DNA from: Tigriopus japonicus
Taxonomy: Eukaryota > Arthropoda > Copepoda > Harpacticoida > Harpacticidae
Direction of reading: 5' to 3'
Assembly (NCBI GenBank): GCA_010645155.1
Contig: CM021320.1
Span: 8,074,270-8,138,269 of the forward strand
DNA: 64,000 nt
Of this stretch, positions 1-12,184 are shown one piece after another; position 1 is the stretch's first letter; every line of letters begins with the position of its first letter. A model generated the notes under the pieces. That model had not been told where the DNA came from and did not search any database. It saw only the letters and a program-made list of their open reading frames with translations. The translations under genes and the position numbers were made by a program.

Positions 1-229
1 TGAAAGAATGACTTTATTCACAGCTCCTTTCAAGCATTCTTACAACATTGTCTATAGAATGTGTAAATGTGATATCTGGGTTTAGTGCATATGAAAGTAC
101 ACGAAACTTTCATCACAATCTTTGCATTCACACTCCTCCTGCTCCTCTTCCATGCTTCTCAATGATGGTGTATTTCTGTTTTTCAAGTTTTCTTAACTGT
201 CTTCAATCTAATCTTTTTTGCGATTCTAG

Positions 230-3200
230 AATGAACTCAAAATGGTAATATCAATTTTGGCTACCCACCGACCCCAGCTTCATCGTATCTCACGCCAGTT
301 TTGCTCATGTCCACCAGGGCCACCAGGGCCACCAGGATATCCCGGTCAACGTGGTGTGCCTGGAGGCCAGGGTCAACCCGGTTCGAATGGAGTAGAAGGA
401 CCCACTGGATTTGCAGGACTTAAGGGTCCCCCTGGTATCCCTGGAGAACATGGTCGTGATGGAGAACCTGGCAAACCAGGGTTGCCTGGGCCTCCGGGTA
501 TTGGAGGACCGATGGGCACACCTGGTGCCCGGGGATCCTCTGGCGTTGATGGATCCAGAGGTCCTCCAGGACCTGCCGGAAGTATGGGAGGAATTGGTCC
601 AGTGGGGCAACCTGGGCGAGGAGGACAAATGGGCGCCATGGGAGCCAATGGGCAAAATGGGTCACCAGGATTGCCTGGTATCACCGGAATATCTGGACCT
701 ATTGGTGCATCTGGGATTAACGGGAGCCCAGGAAGTCTTGGAGTGTCTGGAATGGTGGGAGGGCCAGGTCTCATTGGCAGCGCCGGTATTCCGGGAACAC
801 ATGGGGCTCAAGGAGCGGACGGATTGCCAGGTCCTCCCGGATTGCTTGGAAGCCCAGGAATTCCTGGGAAAGATGGACAAGACGGAACCAATGGGAAGGA
901 TGGGCCGATGGGCAAGCCAGGTCCTCAAGGAGATTTTGGACCTCCTGGTCCAACAGGATTACCTGGAGCTGCTGGTGTCAATGGAGATGCAGGTGTGAAA
1001 GGCGCAGACGGCCTTGATGGAGGTGCCGGAGCACCTGGGCGTGGTGGCATTCCAGGAGTTAATGGATTACCTGGTGCTCCAGGTTCAATGGGACCACCGG
1101 GAAACCCTGGACCTCCAGGAACTCCAGGCACCAATGGGTTGAATGGGAAAAACGGTAAGGGAAAGAAAAATTTCACAATTTCGAGATTTGCATCTCATGA
1201 AATTCGGTCGTTGGGTCCATAATTACTAGGGCCCGGAAATATTTTTTTTTGTCTATTTTTTATTTATGTTTTAAATATTTTAACTTTTTCCTCGATTATA
1301 AAAAATATTTTGGCTATTTCAAGGATAAATAAATACTTTCTCGAATATGCGAGTCAAAAAGAATATTTCAGGCGATATTGCGGAATATTTATGAATCAAC
1401 AAAGGGGTGTGAAGAAAATATATTGGATATTTTGTCACTTTTTTGCAAATATTTTTCTGGGCCCTAATAATATTTTTCGCTGTTTTTATTCTACCTCAAA
1501 AGCCTTGGCATTTAGGTCTTTGACGAAGAATTGACAACATTTTTGGACACGCCTCTCCATTTCTGTTCAAGAGTGTAACCAAATTATAATCCAAGTCCAA
1601 CCTCAGTTGAAAATTTAAAACCGTAATAACATTAAATGTTAAATAGTAATGATTAGCGATACATAATAATCAAAGAAATCATTGCGGATCTGGTTAGCGG
1701 TAAAATTCATTTGATTTCGGGAAGCATTCTTATATCGAGTATTCTTATATCCAGCATTGTCCAAAGAACTATGATTTTCCTAAGTGTCTCAAGAAAACTT
1801 AAAATCATTGTTTACACGTTGGGTTCTAATTTAAGTTTGTTAGCTAAATATAAGACAGTCTTTGAAAAGATTTAACGTTATTTCGACAATCCAGAGAGAT
1901 ATTGTGAAATAATCTGAGTTATGGCTGATCTACAAGGTGTCCAGGAATTGATGGTGCATCGTGCTTTTCCTTCCCATTCAGACCAAAAAAATGCCTTAAA
2001 ATTGAAAAAATATCCTTTAAGGAAGTGTTTTGAAAAATGTTTATCCCATTGGAAACCACAGTTTCAAATGCATGCCACAATATTTGAATGGTTTAGACCG
2101 TATCAGGCAAAGCAGGTTAAATAGGTATTTAAAATTCGTCTTGGAAGGACACTTCAATAATCATTCAGTTCAAGGGACAACTAAATCTTCTGATATCAAC
2201 TCAATATTGTTCACAGGAGGCAAGAGGAACAATCATAGATGAGCCTTGATCTGAAGTATGTTAAAAACTTGAAGGGTATATGTGAAGTATGAGCATATTT
2301 TCAACCTATGTCAAAAACGTAAAGTGAGGCCGAGAAAAAATAAAAAGCTCATGCCCTCATGCCCAATCAAATAACTTGAATAGCTTGATACAAGAAGTCT
2401 TAGAAAGGGTTCCAAGTTTCTTGCAACAGAACTATTATCATATCTGCAAAAGTAAGTTTTTCTCTAACGTATCTTTAAGCCATTGAAAATATATCTTTTC
2501 CGATGCACCATTAATTCTTGTACACCCTCTACACGTCAAATAATTCATCAGATGACTTGCCAAATATTTGTCGAAATGTTTCATGTGCTTGTTGAATATG
2601 ATTGGCCAAACTCTTGGCTTCATGAGTCAGAAAAAGCACTTTTACCCTAGTTATTAATATTTAAACGACGACGATTTTTCCTGTGAACGGACATTTTTGA
2701 AAATTAGAGCATTTGTGACTCCGACTTTTTCTCTCCTCCGATATTTGGCTCCAATCTACAATAGGGCGACATAAAGGGAAAAAACATATCTATCATAAGA
2801 ATTGTTATTTCCCGCATCATTTTGAGCTTGATGCATTTTTGTGAGATCAACGATTTTCGAGTTACGGACATCGTTTCTTGTTCCATTTCTTATGAATCAC
2901 CAAGTAGCCCAATGGGACATGCACAAGGATGCTTCAAGTGAGCGTTTTAAATCATTCCAATCAAGCTTTTTCCCATCTAACGTCTATTCAATGATTCTAG
3001 GTCCTTGGAAGTGATAGATATTTTATGTCATGATACCTCTGCTTAACCTGGTTGCTAATATGCTCATGTTATTTGATTGAAATTGAGGCATACAGAATAA
3101 TAGATATCCAGAAAGAAACATTTAAAACTGGTTCATTTCTCTGTATGGAAAACATTTTAAAATATCAAAATGATTCTTTGAAATCAACGAAACGAATGGG

Positions 3201-6200
3201 AATCTTCAGATTTTTGTTTGAATCAATATGAGGTCCTAATGGATGAGTGTAATCGAACGAATTCAGCTAGGATTCTGGGGCCAAAATGGTTAGGGATGCG
3301 TCAGAGTCGAGACTAACCCTCCCAAAAGCTTGACAAGAATTCTCAGGTCTAATTCCTAATCTCCGTTTTGACAATCAATCCAAACGAACTTTTCCCTCAC
3401 GTAGCAAACTTAAACTATGAAACGCCCGACCTAGTTCTGATCCATCCCTAGCTAGTTTGGCCCCAAATCCCCAGCTGAATTCGTCCGACTACACTCATCC
3501 ATTTTTGAACTAACACAAGGCTTGCTTACTTGCGCCAAAATGGACTGAGCAACTCAGCACTACTGATGTGTTTCGAGTTGGATTTTTGGCAGAGTTTTGC
3601 CATTTCGGTTTTTAGGGTCAAAAATCTGACCACGACTAAGCTTTTCAACACTCTATAGACCTTATCTACCATAAAATATGGCAGCATTGCCAACTCGAAA
3701 TCCATTTTATTAACTATCCATGGAACGCGAAATCAAAGTAGTTCGAGTGTAGCCAAATTGGTCCCTGTTTAGGTCTTTTCAAAAATTTCAATACAACCTG
3801 CCCTATTTGACAGCGATAAACTTCAGGGTCAAAACTGGCAGCACTCCTGGTTCGAAACACATCACTACTCAGCACAGCCAACGGATTTACCTTACTCACA
3901 GATAGTGATAGATACGACATGCTGGGCCAGTCCCCCTTTCGTTTGGTTGTCTATTTTTGAAGTTGACCCGGACCAATCCGTTACAATCAGTTCTACTGAG
4001 CAAGATCGTTTTTCACAGTACAACCTCGATTGACCATGCCCACATTGAAGGAGTTGAAGTACAAAGCCCACAAAATAATAACTTGAATAACTATAATAAT
4101 AATTATATATCGAGCTCATTAACTTGCTAAGTTACTAAATATTTCAGTCTGAAGTGAAGGTTTAACTCTCAAGCTCACCGACTTTTGAGTCATGGTCGAC
4201 CCTATCTTGATAATATAATGATCTGACAAGCTGCTAAGGGCAACATGGACATGTTGGATCAGATCAGAATCATTTGGAAAAAACAAGTCTAGAAAATTCT
4301 TTGCTCTGGGTGCTACACAAACGTGGTGAGAGAGATTACGCAAAATCGCAAACTGTTCTAATTTATCGAAGAAAGTTCTTTGGTATATGGTGAACAAAGC
4401 CATATTATTTTCATGTATAGTGGCCACCATTTGTTCCACCAAATGTCTCAATCAATATCTGTGGTGATCAGTTGGCATGATGAACGCATTACTTTTTGAT
4501 GAAGATCAGCCAATGTGGCCTCTCCAGTCTTCTTGGGGACCCAGTAAACTTACATACAGGGTTGGTCATTCAAAACAGGGCAGAGAAAATTATAAATTTC
4601 AGATCAGGGGCTCTGAATCGAACTGAATCAATAAGTCATTGCTACAAATAGTTCTCATTATACTATCAAATACAAATTTACAGTATATACTTGAACAATT
4701 TCTCTGAGTGGCCCCTATTCTTGACGAAGTCTTGAATTCAATTAGCAATAAAAGAAGGGATTTGCAACCAAAGTTCCTCATAAATTCTTATTATGGAGTG
4801 GGTAAATTCCACAAACAGAAATCCTATTTTGTTATTGTTGCCTTCAACATTTATCCCTCACTTGGGTTTGATACATTATAATGGATTTTCTTCTCACAAG
4901 TCTATCGGATTGCGCTTGTATCCCTGAAAGGTAAATACACGTCACCTCTTTTTCCCCAAACAAGTAACAAAGTGTTTCAAGTGTTAATGTTTTGTCATAG
5001 GATGTAAAAATAATAAATATCATAACAAAAATATATATGACAAATATACAATATAAATAAACATACACAACACATGTACAATATACATATACAACAAATA
5101 TATATGAAAACACCCTAAAAATACAATTTTTCGAATTGTGGCTTTTGAATTATGGAAAGGTTAAATTGGTAAGTCCTCAATGCCAATTTTGTAAAATTCA
5201 ATTGGTTTTAAAAATTCGATTTTAGTCCATTTGACCAAGGTCCTTCGAGAAATATCGAATTCTCACAAAATACGAAGACACATCTGTTCAGCATTTTTTT
5301 AAAATTTTCATTTTAAAACCTAACCAAATGTACTGAAATCAATGGAAACATAGTTTTTCAAAAATATACATTTTTAGTGTGTATTTACTTTTTAATAAAT
5401 GTTATTTTAAAATGTTGCAATAAAACACAGAAGAATGAAGATTTTTAATGTTATTTTGTGACATCAAAAATTGACATCATTTGTTTGGGGATATGAGTTT
5501 TCATTTACCCTGAACGTTATTTCGCTTTTTTGGGCCAAAAATGAACCGGTTAAACTCAATCAACTCAGCAGCTGAGCAACATATTTTCAAACAATTTCGA
5601 TTCGAAAGGTATCTAAATCTGCTCTAAAAGTGTACTGACTAGATTCTCAAAAATTAATTTATTTAGTAGGCTTTTAGGTTTATAACTTTTAATCTAGACC
5701 TGACTTTGAGAAACTCGGAAAATCAAAGTTGCTCCTCTTGGTTTTCTGAGTCTGAATCACATTTTATAGTGTTTCGGAATTTCCACACAAACTTATAATT
5801 TTTTCAGTACAGTGAATGCTATTGGATAAAAATGTAACACAAATTACGGATTAAAGTGGTCACGAGAGTTGCCCGATTGGTCAGCGATATAGGTGGCACT
5901 ACATTTCTTGGTAGTAAATGTATCTGTTGTTCTGTTTATCAAGTTTGATCATTTGATTGGCTTTAAGCTAAAATATCCGCCAATAGATGGCGCTGAAGGG
6001 TAGGGCAAGTATTGGCGGATTTTTAAGCTTAGTTCCAAATTTTTCTAGATTCGATTTATACCAGAAAAGTCAATTCTTGAAATGGACTGAAAGCTATACA
6101 AGAATTTTAAAAAATAGCTTTAATATCCAACTATCTGGTGGCGAATTTTTGAGTACAATTGAGTACAAATTCCAATGACTAAGTTTCGCCCTTTTCTTGT

Positions 6201-6837
6201 TTTTCTTAGGGCCATTGATGTGCGACGGTAAGATAACAGCTATTTAACAATCCAGCTTCTAGATTTTTGCCTGTGCTATCATTTCACAGCGACTTTTTGG
6301 ATATTTAGGGCCCGACATTCTTGACTTCGGCACCACCAAAGTTGAATTTGACAAGAGCACTTTGTATTTGTCAACAAATGTAGCAACCTATGACGTCGCA
6401 AAGTTCCATTGCGAAAATGTTGGAGAGGGTTTCCATCTAGCCACGTTGACGAACCAAGAAGAAACAAACAACGTCTTGGAAATGGTTGGAGGTGCAGTTG
6501 CATGAATAAACTTAGAATATGCACTAAATTTGTTTGATCTCCTTTTGTTTTGTTTTCAGGCATGCAAGTGTGGATTGGTCTCAAAGCTGACGTAATAATG
6601 GCTTGTTCTAACGAAGGATGTAACAATATTCCTTCGTGGGAAGGCAATAAGGGACCCTACATTCACAAAAATTTAGGATTTATCACTGTTTTCGACGAAT
6701 CGAATGTAGCTCGATCTTGTGTGCGAACTCTTACACAAAATGCTAACGTCAACCTTCATGATAGACCATGCACAAACCAATATCAATTTTTGTGTCAAAA
6801 GGATAAGCACCAAAGTTGCTATGGTTCAAATCCTTGA
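230..6837 (+). CDS. Collectin-like collagen/C-type lectin protein, copy A (5' partial)
   Basis: Probably a secreted protein with a collagen stalk and a lectin-like head. Exons read 230-1154, 6210-6227, 6309-6491 and 6560-6837 (stop TGA). All have GT-AG borders, and the introns between these exons are phase 1. The first exon, which should carry the signal peptide, lies before the window; copy B shows what it looks like. The first visible exon opens with residues matching ELK-VISILA of copy B, then a C-S-C pair, then uninterrupted Gly-X-Y triplets. The 18-nt microexon gives PLMCD. The last two exons form a C-type-lectin-like domain with a WIGL motif, a WEGNKGPY segment and paired Cys near the end. 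The vertebrate sugar motifs EPN/QPD and WND are absent. By architecture it could be a soluble pattern-recognition protein or a matrix protein; no ligand is known. The exon structure is firm, the role is inferred. Confidence 0.8.
1221..1476. repeat. Inverted-repeat (MITE-like) element
   Basis: Ends carry ATTACTAGGGCCCGGAAATA and the inverted partner CTGGGCCCTAATAAT. It is 256 bp, AT-rich, non-coding, just inside intron 1 of collectin-like copy A. Confidence 0.5.
3238..3502. repeat. Inverted-repeat (MITE-like) element
   Basis: Terminal arms of about 70 bp begin AATGGATGAGTGTAATCG and share GAATTCAGCT and GGGGCCAAA with the inverted right arm. It is about 265 bp and non-coding. Confidence 0.6.
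3545..3885. repeat. Inverted-repeat element
   Basis: Left arm contains CTACTGATGTGTTTCGAG and TTAGGGTCAAAA. The right arm carries their reverse complement (CGAAACACATCACTACT, AGGGTCAAAACTGG on the opposite reading). It lies directly after another such element in intron 1 of copy A. Confidence 0.45.
4119..4451 (-). mobile_element. LINE endonuclease relic, same family as the 19.8-kb copy
   Basis: The minus frame encodes residues closely matching the C-terminal part of the LINE endonuclease at 19815-21030: [35 protein letters not shown] and [17 protein letters not shown]. Only this segment survives. It lies in intron 1 of collectin-like copy A. Confidence 0.6.
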
Positions 6838-6989
6838 GTGTGAGGAACAGTTTGTTAGATTTTTTAAGAAGAGAATAAGACTTTGATTTTTCTGATCCAG
6901 TTTATGCGTCATCAATAGATTTCTAACCTCTGCCCTTTCCTAAGGAGTGAAGAATGAAATAGTGATTATTTTAAACAGAGTTGTGTTCT

Positions 6990-7330
6990 TGCAAAAGACC
7001 AAATTGCTTTTTTTGGCACAACAGTGTTCGAAAATTCTTATAGTTTAGGGCCTAGCTCCTTTTTTGTAAGTCTGATATTGATCACTCTGTATCTGTAATA
7101 ATTTCAAAATGAGGCAAAAATCACTATGTCCTCATCCAATCCAAAACAACTAACAACTAACAACCACCAATTTGGAATCATTGGGGGATGCATGAGAGGC
7201 ATTCAAACCTATCAAAATGAAGGGGAGTTTTCAGGTATTTCTCTACATTTGCACTCCAGATGATGCGATTATTGCCACTTGAGGTCGCTTTTTGCAACAG
7301 TCTATTGACCGCCTTCTCCGTTTATAAACA
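6990..7330. repeat. Dispersed repeat downstream of copy A
   Basis: The segment 7183-7303 (GAGGCATTCAAA, CCAGATGATGCGATT) matches 15225-15345 in the opposite orientation, while 6998-7045 matches 14990-15035 in the same orientation. It is not part of the gene duplication, because one copy is 3' of gene A and the other is in intron 3 of gene B. Confidence 0.4.
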
Positions 7331-7564
7331 TCCTAGCACAAGCAGGAAAAGTTGAAAATGTTATTGCCCAACAACTCAATTATTTCGCCACAAATATCTC
7401 TCAATCGCACCAACTAGTGCGACTGAAGACCCTTTCTCATTGAAGGGGAATGATCCGGATAGGGAGTCGTGGTAAGTTTTTACAGAACTTTTGTAAGTTC
7501 TGAGCAGGGTTGTAAATTCAACATAAATTGGCATGTTCGTGAGCAAAGCACAAATTTTCCATTA

Positions 7565-7873
7565 GGTGACCCTACAGTTCTATATAGACAGAAAAGTCAC
7601 TCCAGTTAGGTCAGTGGAGATTTGTTTTGAGCTTATTTCAGCAGTCCAGCAGCAAGGGTGCCAAGTGACTTGATTCTTGATGCATTGGTCTTGTTATAGC
7701 ATAGCAGTTGAGAGAGCAATTCCGCCACTGACTTCCTGAAATCGCAAATTCCAGTTTTGAATCACGTAACTAGTTGACTCAATGTCCAATTCCATTGCAC
7801 ACACAGTGCAAGCTTGTTGAATCACGAACAATTTGGGAGTGACGTTTCTGTGTTTATAGAACTGTAGGTGACC
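7565..7873. repeat. Inverted-repeat (MITE-like) element
   Basis: About 38-bp ends, CTACAGTTCTATATAGACAG and its inverted partner near 7873, frame a non-coding interior. A partial copy of the right end is at 49690-49782 (TTGCACACACAGTGCAAG and onward). Confidence 0.55.
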
Positions 7874-10799
7874 CTTCCTTGCAACCTCCCGTGAAAAACT
7901 TGCCCAAGCCCAGATTTCACGTCACAAATATGCACTACAAAAATGAAGTGGGTCATGGCCAAGATCCGACATCACTCGTTTCATTTTGATTGACGCCCCT
8001 TGGGGTATCGCCCTCGGGTCTGCATAAAATGAAACACCGTCTGCCAGATTGTGGCCATCACTCCCTTCCTTTGCAAGTGCATAAATTGTATTGATATTTT
8101 GGTATTGGGAATTTTTCTCCCACCAATTTTATTTTTGTCATAAAGTGCGTGATCTTTGAATGCCACTGAGGTTAATAAGAGGGCCCAAAAAATGAATCCT
8201 GTAAATAAGCAAATGTTGTTTCCTTAGAACTACTTGTAAAAAGCCTTTTGTATTTTAGAGCATATTTTTGAGCATTTTCGATCACTTTTAAGCATATTTG
8301 TTTTATGGCCTAAAATGAGTTGTAAGGCATATTTTGGCCGTCTCTATCAAGTGTAGCACTTAAGTTTCAATTGGCTAATAATAAATTGTCCTTACTGCTT
8401 GCTATGAAATTTCACTCTATGGATGTGTTTAGCACCCAAGTGGGTGTACTGATTTCCACATAGTTGCCCATCGAAGTTTTCCATGATTTGTGAAAACCAA
8501 GGTTTCTTAGTCACACGTAGTGATCAATGGACTAGCTTCTAATCTGAAGGGAAGGTTGCATGCATTGGGAGAAAGTGGCTGAGTTCATTGAAACCTGTTT
8601 TAAACAGGATGAAACATCGTCACAACGAAGAGACAAGTTTTTTTGACCACGGTGATCATTTAAAGTGTGAAACAACTCGAAACACTCAAGCTGGATTTAA
8701 ATTGCATTACCTTTTCTGCCCGCACGGTGCTCCAATGAGTTTGAGATATCATTTTCAACTTCCAAAGACATTTGAGACCAATTTTGATGTGTGAATATGA
8801 TAAGGTATATATTTTTTTTATTAATTAGTGCACGTTAAAAACTATTTAAGTTCACTTTAAAAAGCTAGAAAACTGTTTTTGATTTTTTCTTTTTACCCAT
8901 TCCTATGTTGGTCTCATGGTCTTAAGCTTCAGCTTGAATTTCTCTGTCCTGTAAAGACTGCGTTGTTTCGAAATATTTCACAGGTGTATATTGTGGATTT
9001 ATTCTTAGTGACCTTTTTATTCGGGATTTTCCAGGGCCCAAACTGGAGACGCGCTAATTATTTTAGGCACACATTGCTGTAGATTCCGACAGTATTTTTA
9101 GTAGCCACGCTGATAAAAGAATCTAAATCTTGAGAATTTACCTTACCTTACTTTTTGAGTAACCTTATATCGTTTTTTGACCGTGACCTAATTAATAAGG
9201 GCTAGATCCCTCCAATCAGTTTTGCCCATAAACGGCAAATTAGCCTCCATTAAAATTTGGCTTTTCTTACTTTAAGGACAGCTCAGCTTTTGTACACACT
9301 ATCAAGTGTAATCCATGATCTTTCATCTTGTTGATACATCTTGAAAACCGCAAATCTGTTAAAGATATCTTAAGTTTGATATGGTAAAGTGAGAAACACA
9401 ACATCAGTCCCGACTCAATGAACCCTGCAAAAAATATCATCTTACACGCCCATATCAGCGCTTCTTGTGGTCAAATTGAAACATAGTTGCCAGATGGTTA
9501 TTTGTAATGCCACTCTGTAGGAAAACGTTATATATCTTCTTCACAGTAAAATTTCTCCAAACAGTGCAATTTTGATAACATAATGCCACTGCAAAGAAAT
9601 AAATATATGAAGGAAAAATCCGAAACTTTTTTGAAAGGGGGGATTAACACTCTACTACTAGCTGGCGACTGTGTCTCAATTTGACTACAAGAGGCGCTGA
9701 TCAGTGTGGATAAGCTCACATTTTTGCAGGGTTAATTGAGTCAAGACTGTACGTATCAGGACTGTTGTGCAATGTTTGAAAAAAAGGCTAAAACATCCTC
9801 TCAATGCACTCACGAGCAGGCTTTGCATATATTAATTGTATTTTTTGTATTTAAATGCAATATAACATGTTTCCAAATCGCCACGTCATTGAGTGCCCTG
9901 AGTGACTCTTGGCAAATCCAAGTCATTTTAATTTTAGCGTGTTTTCAAAGAGTCTACAGGTTCGTGGAAACGATTGATATTTCACGTCAAGTTACCTTGG
10001 CTAGAGTTGGGTCAATAATATGCAAAATTCACTCTCAGGTTGATTTAATGAAAATACTTAAGCAAGCCTTCTACTATTGCAAAAACAGTCAATTTTTCAG
10101 TCATCCCAAAGGTAATTAAAAAATGCATATCTGTTCACTTGATTCCACGGAATTATATTAATATTTAAAATGTTTCCCATAAAGACAAATAGTATAGTTC
10201 TAACAAAAAACTGCTTCTTTCTAGGAATGAATGGTTTTACGTAACTCATTTTCTACCAACTAAGCCGAGCATATTTTCAACTAGTTGTAAACAAAGGCAT
10301 CAAATTAAAAAATAGCAATCGTTTATTGGGACCTAGACTCATTGAATGCAAGACAAAATTGAAGTGATAGGAATTTTTTATATGGGCCAAGCAACTCAAC
10401 ACAACCAATGGTCTTGTTTTACCACTAAAGGTATGACATGCTCAATTTTTTCCAATTTTCCCCAGTTTTCATCGAAGAAATATTTTCGCAGTATTTTTGA
10501 CGAAAATTCAATTTTTGGAGGTAATTTGGTTAACTTTTACAGTAATAAACTTATACGTTGAAGTATTTTACAACTTTTTCATTTTTTAAACATTTTTTTA
10601 GGTTTCAGGTACTTGAGCAAATCTTTTGAGATGGCGAAATGTTTTTTAAAGTGTAAGTCTTGGATCGTCTAGCTTTTGGAATCACAAGATGACTTCATCA
10701 AAAATGTATCAAAATGCCTTTGGACTTGGTCAGGCTGGGTGTTCAACATCGTTTTGTTTTGGACCCACTCCATTTTTCCTTTTCTCCTCCTCTTCAGAT
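7874..10799. other. Gene-free spacer between the collectin-like copies
   Basis: AT-rich DNA with eroded repeat pieces, including MITE fragments near 8755 and 9175. The open frame at 9736-10119 has no recognisable domain. No exon could be supported. Confidence 0.5.
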
Positions 10800-11250
10800 G
10801 TTTGCTACAAAAGCTAGTATTTTTTTCATTTGCTGATGACACAAAATTAGTTTGTGGAAGGACTCAAAAAGTCTAGTTGATGACTTGGAGAAACCCTACT
10901 CTTGGATTGGCGAGAGTAAAATGGCTTATGAAGTAAAATTCCGCAGAATGACGTATGGAGCTTCAAAATTAAATATACATACCACTCAAAGACAATGGAG
11001 CTTGTGATATTGAGCAAGCATCGTCCATGCAGGATTTTGGAGTTTTCATCCAAGATGATGGAATGTTGATGCGCATATCCAATTGAAGGTGGGTAAGGCA
11101 TTTCAAAAGTGTGGCTAGATCTATCGCACTGTCAAGTCCAGAGACAGTGCTTTGATGCTTACTCTGTACAAGTCGATTAATCAGATTTAGTCAACTTAAA
11201 AAGGTGCCAAAGTGAGTAAAATTAATCAAACGTGGATATCTGAGTATTTA
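10800..11250 (+). mobile_element. Degenerate LINE reverse-transcriptase relic
   Basis: Read over several frames, this stretch gives FADDTKLVCGRTQK (the RT active-site block), then after a frameshift VDDLEKPYSWIGESKMAYEVKF, MQDFGVFIQDDG and ARSIALSSPETVL. This is the order found downstream of the active site in CR1/Jockey-type LINEs. Stops and frameshifts show it is dead. It may derive from the same LINE family as the endonuclease pieces, but no overlap allows a test. Confidence 0.5.
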
Positions 11251-12184
11251 CCCTCTGTCCTCAAATCTGGTGACTCGATTTCTCATTTGCACTTCATGGT
11301 CTTTTTCTGAAATCTGAGCAAACCTGAAATCTCCGATTATTTATCTTGGTCACTGTTCTGAGAGTTGAATTTCCCGCTTTGGTTCAGTTGCTGAATCTAC
11401 GTTCGAAAGAAAGTGCAACAGTCTCTACTGACAGTCCTTGCATTTCATCAAGCGTTTATCATCCTCTAAACTAGCACCTTTCTCAACATTTTATCTTGAT
11501 TAACCAGTCTCCCATAGTTTGGTAAGATTTTATTATGCCCATTACTATGTTTACTTCTTCCCATTTGAAACCATTTTTTCTTATTTTCAGTCACAAACAT
11601 ATTTTAAAAAATTGGAAAAACCATTCTTGATGTTGAAGCCTGTTTCTGATACATTCTTATACGAGAAATTCGAGGGATAATTAGGGAGATCCCAGCACAG
11701 TCACAAACAGGTTATTTTTTAAAACTTTTCTACGTATATTTTGCTACTTTCAGAGATTTTGTGGAAAATAGTTGGGACGTCTGAAACTTGAGGGAATTTC
11801 TTAAACTTAAGAGAAATTTTCTGCAGGACAACAATACAGTTATACAAATAAAACAATTACAAATGACCTTAACATGTAATGAAAAGTGAATCAATCCGAT
11901 ATTAAGATATATTTTGATGAGACCAAGACTACACCTATGAATATTTATTCATTTTTGGGCGGACCAAGACCACAAGGTATTATTCGTGCTTAAATACATT
12001 GCACCCAAAGGTTAATTGCGTTGATACATGGAAAAACTGATTCATCTCTCAGGATTTTAAAACTTGTTTGGAATTGTATCCCTTCCCTTTGTTTTGTCTT
12101 TCTTCCCTTTATTGAAGAAATTCAGTTCAGAGAAATCACTCGACCAAGAAACTTGCTTAGACTTGTGCGGTGACTGCGGCCAAA

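Noticed and set aside
305..1176. Long open frames on both strands across the collagen exon (and again at 13338-14239)
   Set aside because: They are mirror frames of a GC-rich Gly-X-Y repeat. They lack domains and starts, and the plus-frame collagen reading explains them.
5030..5105. AT-rich repeat near 5.05 kb as a regulatory or origin element
   Set aside because: Irregular ATATAC/ACAA low-complexity DNA with no further structure.
9736..10119. 127-codon open frame
   Set aside because: No domain, signal peptide, splice partner or codon pattern of a gene was seen, and the surrounding DNA is spacer.
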